From Rhizobiaceae bacterium (lineage in GTDB: Bacteria > Pseudomonadota > Alphaproteobacteria > Rhizobiales > Rhizobiaceae): a DNA stretch of 64,000 nucleotides. The position numbers and the translations under genes were made by a program. The notes beneath the pieces are model-generated. The model saw nothing but the letters and a program-made list of their open reading frames with translations. It did not search any database and had not been told where the DNA came from. The stretch's first letter is position 1. Each line of letters opens with the position of its first letter. Location: assembly GCA_019635775.1 (NCBI GenBank), contig JAHBYU010000011.1, positions 62,001 to 126,000 of the forward strand. The letters run 5' to 3'. Positions 39,027-46,740 of this stretch are shown here, one piece after another.

Positions 39027-39790
39027 GCAATACCGAACTGTGGGACAAACTCGGCAAGACCGATCCGGCGCAGACGAAATCCTTCACTCGCGGCGGAGGG
39101 TTCAAGGGCACGGCCATCAAGCCAATGTGGTCCTACCGTCGAATGACGGAGGAATTTGGGCCGTGCGGCACAGGCTGGGGAATAGGCGCACCACAATTCC
39201 AGGTTCTACAGGGCGCGGATGACGAGAAGCTTGTCTTTTGCACGGTTACTGTCTGGTACGGCCCGGAACGCCATGAGCTTGTAGGCGTCGGCGGCGACAA
39301 GGCGGTCGGCAAATTCTCCAGCGGGCTCAAGAGCGACGATGAGGCGTTCAAGAAGTCTTTCACGGACGCGGTAACAAACGCCCTGAAGATGATTGGCGTC
39401 GGCGCGGACGTTCACATGGGCATGTTTGACGATAGCAAATACGTCAACTCGCTCAGGGATGAGTTCGCCGAACCAGCCAACGAAGGCCAGAAGCGGCAAG
39501 TCGGATGGAACGCCAGCGGTACCGCGCGGACGGCGCATTCGCTCAAGAAGGAAGGCGTCTGGGATGAGTTCCAGATGGAACTCCGCGAGTGCGAGACGCT
39601 CCATTCTCTCACCAAGCTTGCCCTGATCTGGTCGAAAAAAGCCGAGGATGACAAGTGGCCGGAGCAGTGGCGCGAACTCGCCAAGGAAGAAATCAACAAG
39701 CGCAAGGACGTGCTGAAGGTTGTTCCGGACGACGACACGTTCCCCGGCGACCGCCCGTCCACGCGCACCAACATTCTAGCAGGAGGCTAA
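39023..39790 (+). CDS. Single-strand annealing protein, Rad52/Erf-like
   Basis: 255 residues starting at a GTG (GTGA overlap). FTRGGGFKGTAIKPMWSYRRMTEEFGPCGTGW, then a beta strand (LVFCTVTVWYG) and AFKKSFTDAVTNALKMIGVGADVHMG, which parallels the A--DA--RA----G motif of Rad52-type annealing proteins. The next genes are SSB-like and NinB, so a recombination module is likely. Family assignment is by pattern; a distant Sak or Erf member is possible. Confidence 0.55.
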   Translation: MSNTELWDKLGKTDPAQTKSFTRGGGFKGTAIKPMWSYRRMTEEFGPCGTGWGIGAPQFQVLQGADDEKLVFCTVTVWYGPERHELVGVGGDKAVGKFSSGLKSDDEAFKKSFTDAVTNALKMIGVGADVHMGMFDDSKYVNSLRDEFAEPANEGQKRQVGWNASGTARTAHSLKKEGVWDEFQMELRECETLHSLTKLALIWSKKAEDDKWPEQWRELAKEEINKRKDVLKVVPDDDTFPGDRPSTRTNILAGG

Positions 39791-39791
39791 C

Positions 39792-40064
39792 ATGGCCAAT
39801 TTCGACCCGACCAACAAGGGCACCATCGCCAAGAACGATCGTAAGGAGTCGGACAACCACCCCGATATAGCCGGATCGCTCAACGTGGACGGTAAGGACT
39901 ACTGGATTAACGGTTGGCTGAAGACGAACAGCCGTGACGGTTCCAAGTTCTACAGCCTCACCGTCAAGCCCAAGCAGGAGCGCGCGCAAGAGATACGGCG
40001 CGAGGCTTCAAAGCAGTCCTACGCCGAACAGAGCGGCGGCGAAGATTCGGAAATCCCCTTCTGA
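39792..40064 (+). CDS. Single-stranded-DNA-binding-like protein
   Basis: 90 residues: beta-rich core (PDIAGSLNVDGKDYWINGWLK, SKFYSLTVKP) and an acidic tip EDSEIPF, the SSB C-terminal peptide (D-x-IPF) that recruits replication and repair partners. Directly after the annealing gene. Confidence 0.65.
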   Translation: MANFDPTNKGTIAKNDRKESDNHPDIAGSLNVDGKDYWINGWLKTNSRDGSKFYSLTVKPKQERAQEIRREASKQSYAEQSGGEDSEIPF

Positions 40065-40075
40065 CAACCAGATAA

Positions 40076-40095
40076 CCCCGGCGCGAATGCCGGGG
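40076..40095 (+). other. Stem-loop before ninB
   Basis: CCCCGGC and GCCGGGG pair around a 6-base loop directly before the ninB ribosome site, without a T tract. The stem equals that of the terminator at 35309. It may affect translation or RNA stability. Confidence 0.45.
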
Positions 40096-40108
40096 AGAAA
40101 GGTTTCCC

Positions 40109-40486
40109 ATGCAGACAGTCATCCTTGGAAGCCACAGAGCGAAAGCTCACGAGCTTGTGGATCTCGCCCCACACAACGCGGTGATGACCATCAAGGCGGC
40201 ATCCAGAACGAAAGACCAGAACTCGCTCATGTGGGCGCTTCTGTCGGAAGTGTCGCGGGCAAAGCCAGACGGTCGCTGCCATACGCCGGAAGTATGGAAG
40301 GAACTCTTTATGCATGCCTGCGGCCATGCGGTGCAATTCGAGCTTGGCTTGAACGGCCAGCCCTTCCCGACCGGCTTCCGTTCCTCCCGGCTGACCAAGC
40401 AGGAAATGGGCGACCTTCTGGACTTCATCTACGCGTGGTGCGCCGAGAGGGGCATCCATCTGAGCGATGAGAGGATGGCAGCGTGA
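40109..40486 (+). CDS. ninB: NinB-like recombination mediator
   Basis: 125 residues with the NinB (lambda Orf) pattern: TKDQNSLMWALLSEVSRA, PEVWKELFMHACGHAV, and RLTKQEMGDLLDFIYAWCAERGIHL. Lambda Orf loads recombination proteins on SSB-coated DNA, fitting its neighbours. Stop overlaps the next GTG. Confidence 0.8.
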   Translation: MQTVILGSHRAKAHELVDLAPHNAVMTIKAASRTKDQNSLMWALLSEVSRAKPDGRCHTPEVWKELFMHACGHAVQFELGLNGQPFPTGFRSSRLTKQEMGDLLDFIYAWCAERGIHLSDERMAA

Positions 40487-40698
40487 GACACGTCCGCTCC
40501 TATACCCGTCGCCCGCCAGCAAGGCCTGCAGCCTTCATGGAGAAGTGCGAGCAGCTTCTTGCCGACCTGTGGCTAGAGCGTGAATGGCGGGCACTTGAGG
40601 CCTGCGAATACGCCCTTCCCGTACTTGAGCGTGACCTGTCCGAAATAATCGAGCGGGACGTTCTTGACGATCCCCCAGTTCAACGACCTGTCGCGTGA
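40483..40698 (+). CDS. Small hypothetical protein
   Basis: 71 residues from a GTG (GTGA overlap); basic N-terminus and acidic helical C-terminus. Function unknown. Confidence 0.5.
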   Translation: MRHVRSYTRRPPARPAAFMEKCEQLLADLWLEREWRALEACEYALPVLERDLSEIIERDVLDDPPVQRPVA

Positions 40699-40728
40699 CG
40701 ACAAGGCGCGCATGGAGCAGACATACTA

Positions 40729-41127
40729 ATGCCCCGCCGCGAGTTCACCGTCAAAACCCGCAAGGCTGCGCTCAAGCGCTCCGGCCTGATCTGCGAGGCT
40801 GTTGGTGAATGGTACGGGCTTCCCGCCGGTCAGCGGTGCGTCCGCAATCTGGGCGATGGCGTCGAGTACGATCATTACATTCTCGACGCCAATTCCAAGG
40901 ACAACAGCCTGGAAAACTGCCGGGCGGTTTGCCCGAAATGTCACGGCTGGAAAACCCGGAATCATGACACGCCTACAGCGGCCAAGACCGTTCGCCAGCA
41001 ATTCATGGGCATGAAGACGAAGGGGAAATCTCCCCTCGCAGCCAAGCCTAAAACACCGAAGCAATCCCGGCACGATTGGGCCCCGGAGCTTCCCAGGTTT
41101 CGCAATTTCAAAGGAGTGGAAGGATGA
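40729..41127 (+). CDS. HNH nuclease-like protein
   Basis: 132 residues: EYDHYILDANSKDNSLENCRAVCPKCHGWKTRNHD, an HNH centre with a CxxC pair and the D-H dyad. N-terminal basic (RKAALKRSGLICE). Third HNH protein of the prophage; probably a phage endonuclease for replication or repair. Confidence 0.7.
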   Translation: MPRREFTVKTRKAALKRSGLICEAVGEWYGLPAGQRCVRNLGDGVEYDHYILDANSKDNSLENCRAVCPKCHGWKTRNHDTPTAAKTVRQQFMGMKTKGKSPLAAKPKTPKQSRHDWAPELPRFRNFKGVEG

Positions 41128-41321
41128 CTCCCAAGCAGAAATATGACGAGCGCAAGCGGCTCCGGCTGGAGAACGACCTTCGCGAGCAGCAGCAGCGCAA
41201 GGATCGTCTGGACAGGCAGGACAGCGCCGAGCAGCTCATGGATCGTTTCGTCAATGCCGTGGAGCGTCTGGCGGATGCTGCTGAACTTTGGGCCGACCAG
41301 CAGCGGGAGACGACCCCATGA
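41124..41321 (+). CDS. Small coiled-coil protein
   Basis: 65 residues, almost fully helical and charged (ERKRLRLENDLREQQQRKDR). ATGA overlaps at both ends. Function unknown. Confidence 0.55.
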   Translation: MTPKQKYDERKRLRLENDLREQQQRKDRLDRQDSAEQLMDRFVNAVERLADAAELWADQQRETTP

Positions 41322-42232
41322 GCGAGATACCGGAAGACGTGATGGAGCGGGCGCGGGAATGGACTGGGCCCTTCAAGGGAGATGCAGCGGGCGCGCTAGA
41401 CAGTCTGCGCCGTTCGGTCGCGGAGCTTATTGGAGAAAACCCCGACACTTGGCCGACACACAAGAATGCACCGCTGGCGATTGCTGCCGCTGTCGCGATC
41501 TTGGTGCGCGATGCCCAAGACGCCGCTCTCGTTCCCGCCGCGCTATCCGCCCAGCCTGTGCAGCCCGTGGTGAAAATGCGCACTGGCGATCATGTGCTTC
41601 ATCGACCAAGTCAGGAAACGTGGGTTGTAGCATGGGCCGATTACGAAACGGGTTACATGGCCCCATGCGGCTGGCCAACGTGTCAAGCTCGCATAGATGA
41701 CTGCGATATCGTAAAGGACGCCACCGACGAAGAGTCGGCCCAAATTGTTGCCGCGCTGGCGATATCAGGTCGCACGGATGCGCATAAGGCTACCCAAATC
41801 GCGGATCGTTCCGTGTCCGCCACCCCTCCAGCAAGCGCAGGACCGGAGCCGCAGGGAGAGGCCACCCGCCTCCAGCCTGTCGCATCGCCTGTGCAAGGGT
41901 ATCGCGATCAGATCGCCACCCTCGCCGCAGAAGTAGAAGCCCTGCGGCGGGAGCGGGATGAACTGGACCTGCTCTACAAAGCGGCAAGCGATCTAGGTGA
42001 GAATAACCATAGGATGGCGTCTCGACGCGCCGACTCCCTCGACGCAGTGCTTGCGCAATGCAGGGAGGCGCTGAGGCCGTTTGCTGACATAGCCGGAGAG
42101 GCGTGGGCAGATGAAAATGGCTGGACGGATGCCGCATGCCAGAATGACAGAATACGCGACTGGTTAGGACCGTCTGCCTTCTTTGCCGCCCGTACAGCCC
42201 TGAAAGGAGCCAGCCATGAGCCTACTATCTAG
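41318..42232 (+). CDS. Hypothetical multi-part early protein
   Basis: 304 residues: a helical N-terminal part, a small beta-domain (KMRTGDHVLHRPSQETWVVAWADYETGYMAP), a variable linker and a coiled coil (IATLAAEVEALRRERDEL) followed by CREALRPFADIAGEAWADE, common at the end of short phage proteins. Probably a mosaic of early-protein pieces. Function unknown. Confidence 0.55.
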   Translation: MSEIPEDVMERAREWTGPFKGDAAGALDSLRRSVAELIGENPDTWPTHKNAPLAIAAAVAILVRDAQDAALVPAALSAQPVQPVVKMRTGDHVLHRPSQETWVVAWADYETGYMAPCGWPTCQARIDDCDIVKDATDEESAQIVAALAISGRTDAHKATQIADRSVSATPPASAGPEPQGEATRLQPVASPVQGYRDQIATLAAEVEALRRERDELDLLYKAASDLGENNHRMASRRADSLDAVLAQCREALRPFADIAGEAWADENGWTDAACQNDRIRDWLGPSAFFAARTALKGASHEPTI

Positions 42233-42611
42233 AGTGGCGAAGCTAGAGGGGGCGGATCGGGAAGTGGACGCCGAGATTGATGTTCATCTTTTCGGAGGCG
42301 AAACCGTATGGAAGATGGCGATCTATACTATGGAGAGTTATCCCGCTTCCCGCAGGCCAAGTAAACAGCACATCGGGGGCTTTGCCAACGAATACGTCCC
42401 TTTATACACTTCCTCCCTCGACGCTGCGGTAGCGCTTGTAGAGCGCGTCAGGCCGGGATGCGACTGGCAAGTTTCTAACGGGCACGAGGACGGGTGCGCG
42501 GCCCGTATTGACTATGGCGAAAGAGCCACCTTCCATGCCGGTCACACCCCCGCCATAGCGCTTATCCTTGCCCTTCTCCAATCTCTCGATATGGAGCCGT
42601 CCGATGCCTGA
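42216..42611 (+). CDS. Small hypothetical early protein
   Basis: 131 residues with SLDAAVALVERVRPGCDWQVSNG, found in many rhizobial phage proteins, and HTPAIALILALLQSL at the end. Overlaps both neighbours. Function unknown. Confidence 0.6.
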   Translation: MSLLSRVAKLEGADREVDAEIDVHLFGGETVWKMAIYTMESYPASRRPSKQHIGGFANEYVPLYTSSLDAAVALVERVRPGCDWQVSNGHEDGCAARIDYGERATFHAGHTPAIALILALLQSLDMEPSDA

Positions 42612-42984
42612 CTACAAGGAAAAGGCGCAGGAGATTGCGGCACGGTGGCGCGGTCCAGTTGGCGGCGTTCTGTATGGCGACATCCTTACCGCCCTACGCG
42701 AGGCGCACGAAGCTGGACGGCGGGAGGAAAGGGAGGGGTGGCAGCCTATCGAGACAGCGCCGAAAGACGGAACGCCCATCTGGCTTGGGAGTGAACACGG
42801 CTCAATGCGGGTCGGCTTATGGGAAGGTGGCGCGCAGCACGAGAACCACGGAACTGTAGGTGGCGGATGGCGAGACTTCTACCGTATCGAATGTGATGGC
42901 CAGCGCGATACCCTGTGGCCTGTGGTCTGGTGGCACCCGCTTCCTTCCCCGCCCGCCATCCTCTCGGAGCAAGGCGATGGCTGA
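42604..42984 (+). CDS. DUF551-like protein
   Basis: 126 residues; WQPIETAPKDGTPIWLG at the centre and WWHPLPSPP near the end, the DUF551 pattern. A related protein is at 30715-31050 in the leftward operon. Function unknown. Confidence 0.65.
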   Translation: MPDYKEKAQEIAARWRGPVGGVLYGDILTALREAHEAGRREEREGWQPIETAPKDGTPIWLGSEHGSMRVGLWEGGAQHENHGTVGGGWRDFYRIECDGQRDTLWPVVWWHPLPSPPAILSEQGDG

Positions 42985-43267
42985 GACTGTGCGGGAATGG
43001 AAAGAGGCGTTCACACACAGAACGCCGAAATGGCCGCTGGCGGGGTATGCTCCGGGCGGATACATGGCGACCTGCGTTCGTTGTGAGCAACAGTTCATCG
43101 ACATGGATAAACGGGCCATTCACTGCTTCCCATGCGCCATCGACGCAGCAAACGAGTGCATGGAACAGCAGCGTATCCGTATCAGGGAACTTGAGGCGGA
43201 GAACGAAACCCTTCAGTCGGCTTTCGCAATCCTCGCCCGCCCCCGCCCTACAGGAGGCCAGGGATGA
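42977..43267 (+). CDS. Small zinc-finger-like protein
   Basis: 96 residues: CVRCEQQF...CFPC, a possible zinc site, then a coiled coil (CMEQQRIRIRELEAENETL). Function unknown. Confidence 0.55.
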   Translation: MAETVREWKEAFTHRTPKWPLAGYAPGGYMATCVRCEQQFIDMDKRAIHCFPCAIDAANECMEQQRIRIRELEAENETLQSAFAILARPRPTGGQG

Positions 43268-43470
43268 CGAGGGCGCTCCGGTTCAGCAAGGCAGAGCTTA
43301 AGCGCGCTGTTGAACTGGTGCGCGACGAAGACGTTGCCGTGAAGCTTACTAGAGACGGCGGTATCCTCCTAATCCCCGCTAAACACATAGCCGGAAGGGT
43401 TGACCCGACCGAAGACGATATCCTCGATGCCGAACTAAAGGCATTCGAGGAAGAACATGGTTACCGTTGA
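43264..43470 (+). CDS. Small protein directly upstream of integrase
   Basis: 68 residues: FSKAELKRAVELVRDEDVAVKLTRDGGILLIP, then an acidic tail. In the place where an excisionase would be expected, but no clear winged helix is visible. Overlaps the integrase start by 14 bp. Confidence 0.55.
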   Translation: MTRALRFSKAELKRAVELVRDEDVAVKLTRDGGILLIPAKHIAGRVDPTEDDILDAELKAFEEEHGYR

Positions 43471-44488
43471 GATGAAGGGCCTGCATGTCGTCAAGTCAAG
43501 AGGGAAGACCTACGTCTATGCATGGCGCGGCGGGCCTGCCGTCAAATGCGATGCGGACCCCGGAACCCCCGAGTTTTTCGCAGCCTATCAGGAAGTCATA
43601 ACCTCCAATGCGGTTCCGAATCGGAAAGCATTCAAATCAGTTATCATCCGCTACCGCGCAAGCCCGCAATTCAACGCCCTCGCCGATTCCACCAAGAAGA
43701 ACTGGCGACCGTGGCTTGACCGGATAGAGGAACATTTCGGCAAGATCAGGACAGCGCAATTCGGGCGCATCGAAAAGATATTGCCGATCATCCGCCGCTG
43801 GCGTGGAAAATGGGAGCAGAACCCAAGGACAGCCGACTACGGTATCCAGGTTCTGTCACGCGTCCTTGCCTATGCCGTTGACCCATTGGGTGAGTTGAAC
43901 CGGAACCCTTGCGAGGGGTTGAAACAACTCTACAGCGCCAACCGCTCGGAAATCATTTGGACCCCGGAAGACCTTGCGAGGGTCAAGCCGCATTGTTCAT
44001 CCGACATATGGAACGCGGTCGAGCTTGCTGCGCATACGGGGTTGAGATTGGGCGATCTGGTCAAGGTGTGCTGGTCGCATGTCGGGGAAGACGCGATCAT
44101 CATGCGAACGGGAAAGTCGCGGGGAAAGAAGGAAGCCATCATCCCGCTCTATCCCGAGCTAAGGGATTTGCTGGCGAGAATCCCAAAGCGCTCGACGCAG
44201 ATATTGACCAACAGCAAGAAGCGCCCTTGGCACAAGGACAGCATCACCGGACTGTTTCCAGAGATCAAGACGAAGGCATGGCCGGAAGGAACGAACCTCC
44301 ATTTCAACGACCTGCGCGGGACCGCCGCAACGAAGTTCTATCTGGCGGGATTCACGGTTCGGGAAATAGCCGAGATGATGGGCTGGGAAGAAGGCTCTGT
44401 GGACAAGATCATTCGCCGCTATGTGAGCCTTACGGCGGCGTTGAAAGAGCGCATCAAAAAGCTTTCGCGCGAGGCTGAAAATGGCTAG
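43457..44488 (+). CDS. int: Tyrosine integrase
   Basis: 343 residues. The C-terminal catalytic domain has the first arginine in HTGLRLGD (R197), a lysine-bearing beta hairpin (GKSRGKKEAI), the second arginine in HFNDLRGTAATK (R287), GW (W310) and the nucleophile in IIRRYVS (Y322). In the HxxR box the residue at the histidine position is Asn (N284), with a His two places earlier. It should recombine attP with the tRNA-Gly(CCC) gene; attR begins about 100 bp after its stop. GAGGAAG precedes the ATG. Confidence 0.9.
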   Translation: MVTVEMKGLHVVKSRGKTYVYAWRGGPAVKCDADPGTPEFFAAYQEVITSNAVPNRKAFKSVIIRYRASPQFNALADSTKKNWRPWLDRIEEHFGKIRTAQFGRIEKILPIIRRWRGKWEQNPRTADYGIQVLSRVLAYAVDPLGELNRNPCEGLKQLYSANRSEIIWTPEDLARVKPHCSSDIWNAVELAAHTGLRLGDLVKVCWSHVGEDAIIMRTGKSRGKKEAIIPLYPELRDLLARIPKRSTQILTNSKKRPWHKDSITGLFPEIKTKAWPEGTNLHFNDLRGTAATKFYLAGFTVREIAEMMGWEEGSVDKIIRRYVSLTAALKERIKKLSREAENG

Positions 44489-44492
44489 AATT

Positions 44493-44522
44493 GTTTTACA
44501 GTTCGCCGTCCGAAGCTTTACA
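44493..44522. promoter_or_regulatory. Candidate integrase arm-type sites, right arm
   Basis: GTTTTACA at 44493-44500 and GCTTTACA at 44515-44522, in the same orientation as the left-arm copies. Between the integrase stop and the attR core. Confidence 0.35.
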
Positions 44523-44595
44523 AATCAATGGGTTAGTAACAGGCGTTTTGGGTATGGCATTTGGTGTAAGTCGTTGATTTTGCAAGGAACCCTTT

Positions 44596-44643
44596 AGCTT
44601 CCCAAGCTGAACGCGCGGGTTCGATTCCCGCTACCCGCTCCAG
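44596..44643. repeat. attR, right copy of the 48-bp attachment core
   Basis: Perfect copy of 902-949. It carries only the 3' part of the tRNA, and the host gene downstream ends two bases later. Confidence 0.92.
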
Positions 44644-44644
44644 T

Positions 44645-45412
44645 TCACTTCTCGCCATAGATGTCGATGTCGAAATAGCGTTTGCGGATCGCGTCGTACG
44701 TCCCATCGGCGAGGATTGCATTCAGCGCTGCCTGCAGGCGGTCGTGCAAGTCGCGGTCGTCGAGCCTGACGGCCAGGCCCGCCTCAGCGCCGGTCCCCGG
44801 GACATCGCCAACCATAACACAGCAATCGGAGCCGTCCGTCCTCATCCAGTCGATCAGCTGGAGTTTATCCGACAGAACCGCGTCAAGACGGCCGCCGGAC
44901 AGATCGAGCATCGCATCCGTCTGGCCCGGATAAAGCTTCAGTTCCGCGCCGGCCTTGCCGAATGTCCTGGCAGCATAATCCGCCTGCCAAGTCTGCCCTT
45001 GCACGCCGAGCGCCTTGCCGGTCAGTTCCGAAGCATCTACGCCGGCAACGCCTGCCTCCTTGCGCGCGACGATCGCCAGCGGCGTCGCGTAATATTTGTC
45101 CGTGAACAGGACCTGCTTGCGACGTTCCTCGGTAATGGTGAGTGAAGCCGCAATGATGTCGATCTTGTCGCCCTGCAGGGCCGGAATCAGCCCCTCCCAG
45201 TCTATTGTGACGACGCTGCACTCGACGTTCATGCGCTCGCAGAGGGCCCGGGCGATATCCACATCGAACCCGACGATCTGGCCGTCCGAGGAGATATTGT
45301 TGAAGGGCGGATAGGCCCCCTCAGTCCCGATGACCAGATCCTCCGCCGAGGCCATGCCGGCCATCATGGCGAAGATGATCCCGGCTTGGCGGATCAGTCG
45401 GACGACACGCAT
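44645..45412 (-). CDS. Amino-acid ABC transporter substrate-binding protein
   Basis: 255 residues with a signal peptide (IIFAMMAGMASA). The mature part shows the SBP_bac_3 pattern: LVIGTEGAYPPFNN, GFDVDIARALCERM, DIIAASLTITEERRKQVLFTDKYY, and AVLSDKLQLIDW. Such proteins bind Lys/Arg/Orn/His-type amino acids in the periplasm. No permease genes adjoin it, so it may be an orphan. It shares one base with the upstream deaminase gene. Confidence 0.8.
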   Translation of the reverse strand: MRVVRLIRQAGIIFAMMAGMASAEDLVIGTEGAYPPFNNISSDGQIVGFDVDIARALCERMNVECSVVTIDWEGLIPALQGDKIDIIAASLTITEERRKQVLFTDKYYATPLAIVARKEAGVAGVDASELTGKALGVQGQTWQADYAARTFGKAGAELKLYPGQTDAMLDLSGGRLDAVLSDKLQLIDWMRTDGSDCCVMVGDVPGTGAEAGLAVRLDDRDLHDRLQAALNAILADGTYDAIRKRYFDIDIYGEK

Positions 45413-46521
45413 CAGTCGGCGGGCCGGAAATGCTTGGAAAGCTTGAGGCCCTGCGCCTGATAGTTGGAGCCGAGGTCGGTGCCGTAGAGCGCCTTCGGAC
45501 GCTTCAGCATGTGCTCGTACACCAGACGGCCGACGATCTGGCCGTGCTCAAGGATGAAAGGCACTTCGTGGCTGCGCACCTCCAGCACAGCACGGCTGCC
45601 CGTGCCGCCAGCGACGGAATGACCGAAACCGGGATCGAAGAAGCCCGCATAGTGGACGCGGAACTCGCCGACCAGCGGATCGTACGGCGTCATCTCGGCC
45701 GCGTAGAGCGGCGGCACGTGAACCGCCTCGTTGCTGACCAGAATGTAGAATTCATCCGGATCGAGTACGAGTTCGGGCGCGCCGTGGGCATAGAGCGGCT
45801 CCCAGAAATCGAGTACGTCATGCGCCGCGCGCCTGTCGACGTCGACCAAGCCGGTGTGGTGCTTGCCGCGATAGCCGACCAGCGCGCCCTTTTCCCCGCT
45901 GAGATCGATGGAGAGCGCGATACCACCACCTGAAATGTTGGGCGGCTCGGTCGCCACCAGCGTCTCCGCACGATGCAATATCTGCAACTCGCCTTCCGAA
46001 AGCAGCGCATTGCCCGTGCGGAACCGTATCTGTGACAGACGCGAACCGGTGCGCACGACGATGGGGAAGGTGCGTGGGCTGACCTCGAGATAAAGCGGGC
46101 CCGAATAGCCGGGAGCGATCTTGTCGAATTCCTGGCCCTGATCGGTCATTACCCGGGTAAAGATATCCAGCCGACCCGTCGAGCTTTTGGGATTGGCCGA
46201 GGCGGAGATGCCGGCCGGAAGCTTCAGCGTCTCCAGCAAGGGGACAATGTAGACGCAACCCGTTTCCAGCACCGCTCCGCCGGCGAGGTCGATCTCGTGC
46301 AGCCTGAGGCGTTCGAGCTTGTCGGCGACGTTGCTGTTCGGACCAGGCAGGAAGCTGGCGCGCACGCGCCAGGCCTTCTCGCCAAGTCGGAGGTCAAGGC
46401 TGGCCGGCTGTATCTGGTCCGCATCCAGCGGGCGACGGCTCGCCAGCGCGCCGGCCTCGAAAAGAGCGGCGATGTCGGTGTCGGGCAGGATGCCGGTCTG
46501 GCGCAAACGCTTCTTCTCCAT
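45412..46521 (-). CDS. dcd: dCTP deaminase, tandem-domain type
   Basis: 369 residues, about twice the usual Dcd length. N-terminal half: LDLRLGEKAWRVRASF, SANPKSSTGRLDIFTRVMTDQGQEF; C-terminal half: FYILVSNEAVHVPPLYAAEM, HYAGFFDPGFGH, RSHEVPFILEHGQIVGRLVYE. This matches the two-domain 2'-deoxycytidine 5'-triphosphate deaminases of Rhizobiales, which make dUTP for dTTP synthesis. Confidence 0.82.
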   Translation of the reverse strand: MEKKRLRQTGILPDTDIAALFEAGALASRRPLDADQIQPASLDLRLGEKAWRVRASFLPGPNSNVADKLERLRLHEIDLAGGAVLETGCVYIVPLLETLKLPAGISASANPKSSTGRLDIFTRVMTDQGQEFDKIAPGYSGPLYLEVSPRTFPIVVRTGSRLSQIRFRTGNALLSEGELQILHRAETLVATEPPNISGGGIALSIDLSGEKGALVGYRGKHHTGLVDVDRRAAHDVLDFWEPLYAHGAPELVLDPDEFYILVSNEAVHVPPLYAAEMTPYDPLVGEFRVHYAGFFDPGFGHSVAGGTGSRAVLEVRSHEVPFILEHGQIVGRLVYEHMLKRPKALYGTDLGSNYQAQGLKLSKHFRPAD

Positions 46522-46615
46522 GCGGCATCAGACGATGCCGGACCCCATACTGGCACAGTGGTTTAGCAATCGACGCAATTGACGCAAGCCGGGGACAGGT
46601 CTAAAGGGCCTTTAT

Positions 46616-46672
46616 CCCGTGGTGATTTGGCCGGTCGGCTTGCAGCCACGTTAAACAAGTCGCTAAAGGACC
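46616..46672 (+). promoter_or_regulatory. SAM-II riboswitch (metA motif)
   Basis: The stretch matches the SAM-II consensus: CGTGGTGATTTGG, the second strand segment GCTTGCAGCCACG that closes the first stem, TTAAA and the pseudoknot end CGCTAAAG. It lies about 70 bp before metZ, the expected target in alphaproteobacteria. It binds S-adenosylmethionine to shut down methionine synthesis. Confidence 0.93.
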
Positions 46673-46692
46673 GTAGGGCGCGAGCCACATGG

Positions 46693-46722
46693 ACCGGTTG
46701 CGACTTCGCGGCCGGTTTTTTT
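46693..46722 (+). terminator. Expression-platform terminator of the SAM-II riboswitch
   Basis: ACCGG and CCGGT pair with an inner GCG/CGC, followed by eight Ts, between the aptamer and the metZ start. This suggests transcriptional rather than only translational control. Confidence 0.65.
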
Positions 46723-46740
46723 GTTGTTTGAGGCACGTCC

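Larger units (their letters stand above)
902..44643. mobile_element. Complete-looking temperate podovirus-type prophage, about 43.7 kb
   Basis: The element is bounded by the 48-bp att repeat and has a tyrosine integrase next to attR. It carries a cro/repressor switch, recombination and replication genes, terminase, portal, scaffold and capsid genes, gp4/gp10-like connector genes, ejection proteins, tail fibres and a lysis cassette. No tape-measure, sheath or major tail tube gene was found, which fits a short-tailed virion. I saw no broken core gene, so it may be inducible; that is an inference from gene content only. Confidence 0.93.
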
